Source of the DNA: Chitinophagaceae bacterium
GTDB lineage: Bacteria; Bacteroidota; Bacteroidia; Chitinophagales; Chitinophagaceae
Direction of reading: 5' to 3'
NCBI GenBank assembly: GCA_947452925.1
Contig: CANGFK010000003.1
Span: forward strand, 1 to 45,468
DNA: 45,468 nt
The number at the start of each line of letters is the position of its first letter. The first letter of the stretch is position 1. Position numbers and translations under genes: made by a program. The notes beneath the pieces are model-generated. The model was given only the letters and a program-made list of their open reading frames with translations. It did no database searches and was not told the origin of the DNA. Shown here piece after piece: positions 43,809 to 45,468 of this stretch.

Positions 43809-44840
43809 TTGAGGAATCATTTTATCATTCAAATTATTAAATCATACTTTAAGTTGAACTGGAAGAAAACGATAGTACAGGTTTTATGGCTGCTTTTAGG
43901 AGTAGGTGCTATTGTATTGTTCGGTGCGGCGATGATTCAGAAGAATCACAAGGTTCTTGCTGACATAAAAGTAGAGATTACTGGCGCGGATGAGCATCTG
44001 TTTATTGATGAAAAAGATGTTAAGGACTTGATTAATGAGCATTCAAATTTAGTGAATAAGAAGGTGAATCAGATTGATTTGAAAGCGATTGAAACTGAAC
44101 TGGAAAAGACACCTTGGGTGAAGAATGCAGAACTGTTTTTTGATAATAACCAGGTATTACAAGTGAGGATTGAAGAAAGACAACCTGTTGGTAGAGTTTT
44201 TACAGCAACAAGTAGTTCTTTTTATGTGGATAGCAGTGGAGTTAGATTGCCTTTGAGTGATAAGCTGAGTGCTAGAGTACCGATGTTCACCAATTTCCCA
44301 AGCGACAAGGAAGTGATGGCTTCATCGGACAGTGAATTGCTGAAAGGGGTGGTTGATATTGGCAAGTTCATTACCGCTGATAGCTTTTGGAGGGCACAGA
44401 TAGAGCAAGTTTACATTACCCCTCAAGGAACATTTGAGTTGACGCCAACTGTTGGCAATCAGACAATCGTTTTTGGTGATGGCGAAGACGTAGAAAGGAA
44501 GTTCAATAACCTCTATACTTTTTATAAGAAAGCGTGGTTGCAAAATGGGATAAACACTTACTCAAAACTGGATGTTCGTTTCGAGAATCAGGTGGTAGGA
44601 GTAAAGAGAGGAGCCGAAATAAGTGTTGCAGATACTGCAAAAGCAAATGCTGCTATTCAGGCATTGATGATTGGCAAGGCAACAATGTCAACAAAAGCAA
44701 CTATGCCAGCGAAAGATTCTAGTAGTACATCGAAAGAGAAAGGGAAAAATAATTTGAAAAGTAGTTTAACTCAAAATAATAAAAAGAGAAGTAATCCGTT
44801 CTCTATAGTGAAGAAGTCTAGCCCGCTAAAAAATAATTAG
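43809..44840 (+). CDS. ftsQ: Cell division protein FtsQ
   Basis: A 343-residue bitopic protein: cytoplasmic start, one membrane helix (VLWLLLGVGAIVLFGAAMI, about 25-43), a POTRA-like domain (about 50-125, EITGADEHLFIDEKDVKDLI, LEKTPWVKNAELFFDNNQVLQVRIEERQPVGRVF) and the FtsQ/DivIB beta domain (about 130-270). The LEKTPWVKNA and RIEERQPVG motifs support the call. The start must be non-ATG: the frame is open only from 43791, and the TTG at 43809 is the only usual start codon upstream of the membrane helix. The last 70 residues are low-complexity, rich in Lys, Ser, Thr and Asn. FtsQ recruits FtsL and FtsB-type partners at the septum. Confidence 0.92.
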   Translation: MRNHFIIQIIKSYFKLNWKKTIVQVLWLLLGVGAIVLFGAAMIQKNHKVLADIKVEITGADEHLFIDEKDVKDLINEHSNLVNKKVNQIDLKAIETELEKTPWVKNAELFFDNNQVLQVRIEERQPVGRVFTATSSSFYVDSSGVRLPLSDKLSARVPMFTNFPSDKEVMASSDSELLKGVVDIGKFITADSFWRAQIEQVYITPQGTFELTPTVGNQTIVFGDGEDVERKFNNLYTFYKKAWLQNGINTYSKLDVRFENQVVGVKRGAEISVADTAKANAAIQALMIGKATMSTKATMPAKDSSSTSKEKGKNNLKSSLTQNNKKRSNPFSIVKKSSPLKNN

Positions 44841-44865
44841 ATTGACATTGTATAAAAATAAGATT

Positions 44866-45468
44866 ATGAATAACAACGAGTCGCCAATAATTGTAGGATT
44901 GGATATTGGAACAACAAAGATTGCCGTAATAGCAGGACGTAAAAATGAGTTTGGCAAACTGGAAATCCTAGGTTTTGGACGCTCGGAAAGTAATGGGGTT
45001 CAGCATGGAAAAGTGTTGAATATAGACCATACAATCAAGGCAATTCATCAGGCTATAAAGAACTGTGCTGACAATACACCAGAATTGGAAATCAATGAAG
45101 TTTATGTTGGTATTGCAGGGCATCATATAAAAAGTATTCAAACTCGTGGCGATTTAGTGAGACAAGATCCTGAGTTGGAGATTCAGCGTCATGAGATTGA
45201 GATGCTTATCAGCAATCAAAAGAAAACTTTTATTCCTGCAGGTGATGAAATTATTGAGGTAATCCCACAAGATTACACAGTAGATAATATCACCAACATC
45301 AAAGACCCTATCGGATATAATGGCGTTAAGGTGGGAGCAAACTTCCACATCATTACTGGTGACAGAAATGCGATTAAAAACATTAAACGCGCTATCGATA
45401 AGAGTTCTTTGAGTACCAAAGATTTAGTGTTGCAACCGCTTGCAAGTGCGAGTGCTGTAATGTCTGAA
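44866..45468 (+). CDS. ftsA: Cell division protein FtsA, N-terminal part (cut by window end)
   Basis: Open frame of 201 codons from the ATG at 44866 to the window edge, not listed in the ORF track because no stop is reached. It begins MNNNESPIIVGLDIGTTKIA, with the actin-like phosphate-1 motif DIGTTK, and continues with ILGFGRSESNGVQHGKVLNI, VYVGIAGHHIKSIQTRG, FIPAGDEIIEVIPQDYTVDN (domain 1C) and HIITGDRNAIKNIKRAIDK. These are standard FtsA features. FtsA tethers FtsZ filaments to the membrane. It follows ftsQ after 25 bases; ftsZ is expected just outside the window. Confidence 0.96.
   Translation, partial: MNNNESPIIVGLDIGTTKIAVIAGRKNEFGKLEILGFGRSESNGVQHGKVLNIDHTIKAIHQAIKNCADNTPELEINEVYVGIAGHHIKSIQTRGDLVRQDPELEIQRHEIEMLISNQKKTFIPAGDEIIEVIPQDYTVDNITNIKDPIGYNGVKVGANFHIITGDRNAIKNIKRAIDKSSLSTKDLVLQPLASASAVMSE

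Noticed and set aside
31033-45468. Missing murF and ddl in the dcw cluster as an anomaly
   Set aside because: This gene order without murF or ddl is usual for Bacteroidota as far as I know; the genes are expected elsewhere.

Overview
The window looks like a chromosomal segment of a member of the Bacteroidota, probably close to Chitinophagaceae. Evidence: an AT-rich sequence; several -7 elements of the Bacteroidota type (TAnnTTTG), some only 5-7 bases from a start codon; an mraZ-to-ftsA division cluster in the order usual for this phylum (no murF or ddl inside it); a separate atpD-atpC pair; and secreted GH43 and beta-helix proteins. No tRNA, rRNA, CRISPR array, transposase or integrase was seen.

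Layout. 1-887: start of a membrane sensor kinase (partial) and a 21-bp repeat array. 887-2572: secreted GH43 glycosidase. 2933-14595: surface-polysaccharide locus. Its plus-strand half is flippase, VioA-like sugar aminotransferase, WbqC-like protein, an unnamed ATP-grasp-like protein and a GT2 transferase. Its minus-strand half is two GT4 transferases, a secreted parallel beta-helix protein and a WecG/TagA transferase. 14937-22827: housekeeping and metabolic genes (UbiD decarboxylase, YeiH-type exporter, secreted phosphatase, MiaE, BioF-like synthase, ornithine aminotransferase). 23717-24883: exported MORN/TPR protein. 25102-27775: atpD-atpC and tsaB. 27872-30623: ArsR regulator, CstB-like persulfide dioxygenase/rhodanese and an AraC regulator with a cysteine cluster. 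31033-45468: dcw cluster mraZ-rsmH-ftsL-ftsI-murE-mraY-murD-ftsW-murG-murC-ftsQ-ftsA (ftsA cut by the window edge).

The most unusual signal lies between the genes. Five intergenic regions (about 459-836, 7504-7587, 20045-20290, 23151-23375, 37982-38191) hold arrays whose units are small palindromes repeated on a 21-bp lattice (one array has a 41-bp period with dyads every 20.5 bp). The five arrays share almost no sequence, only geometry. Simpler intergenic arrays of heptamers (TTAGTKR, TTATGAR, TTATCAA, GTTGTAC) have a 7-bp period, one third of 21. One 21-bp array sits inside the dcw operon between mraY and murD. A second repeat class, a CCCTTTAGGG element, enters the reading frames of ftsW, murG and murC. 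I consider this family of geometry-conserved, sequence-diverged arrays the best candidate for something undescribed.

Regulatory signals that can be read include a four-repeat MraZ operator with exact 10-bp spacing in front of mraZ, a group of DnaA-box-like sites just upstream of it, a canonical promoter for atpD, and three strong bidirectional terminators between convergent genes, one a perfect 58-bp palindrome.
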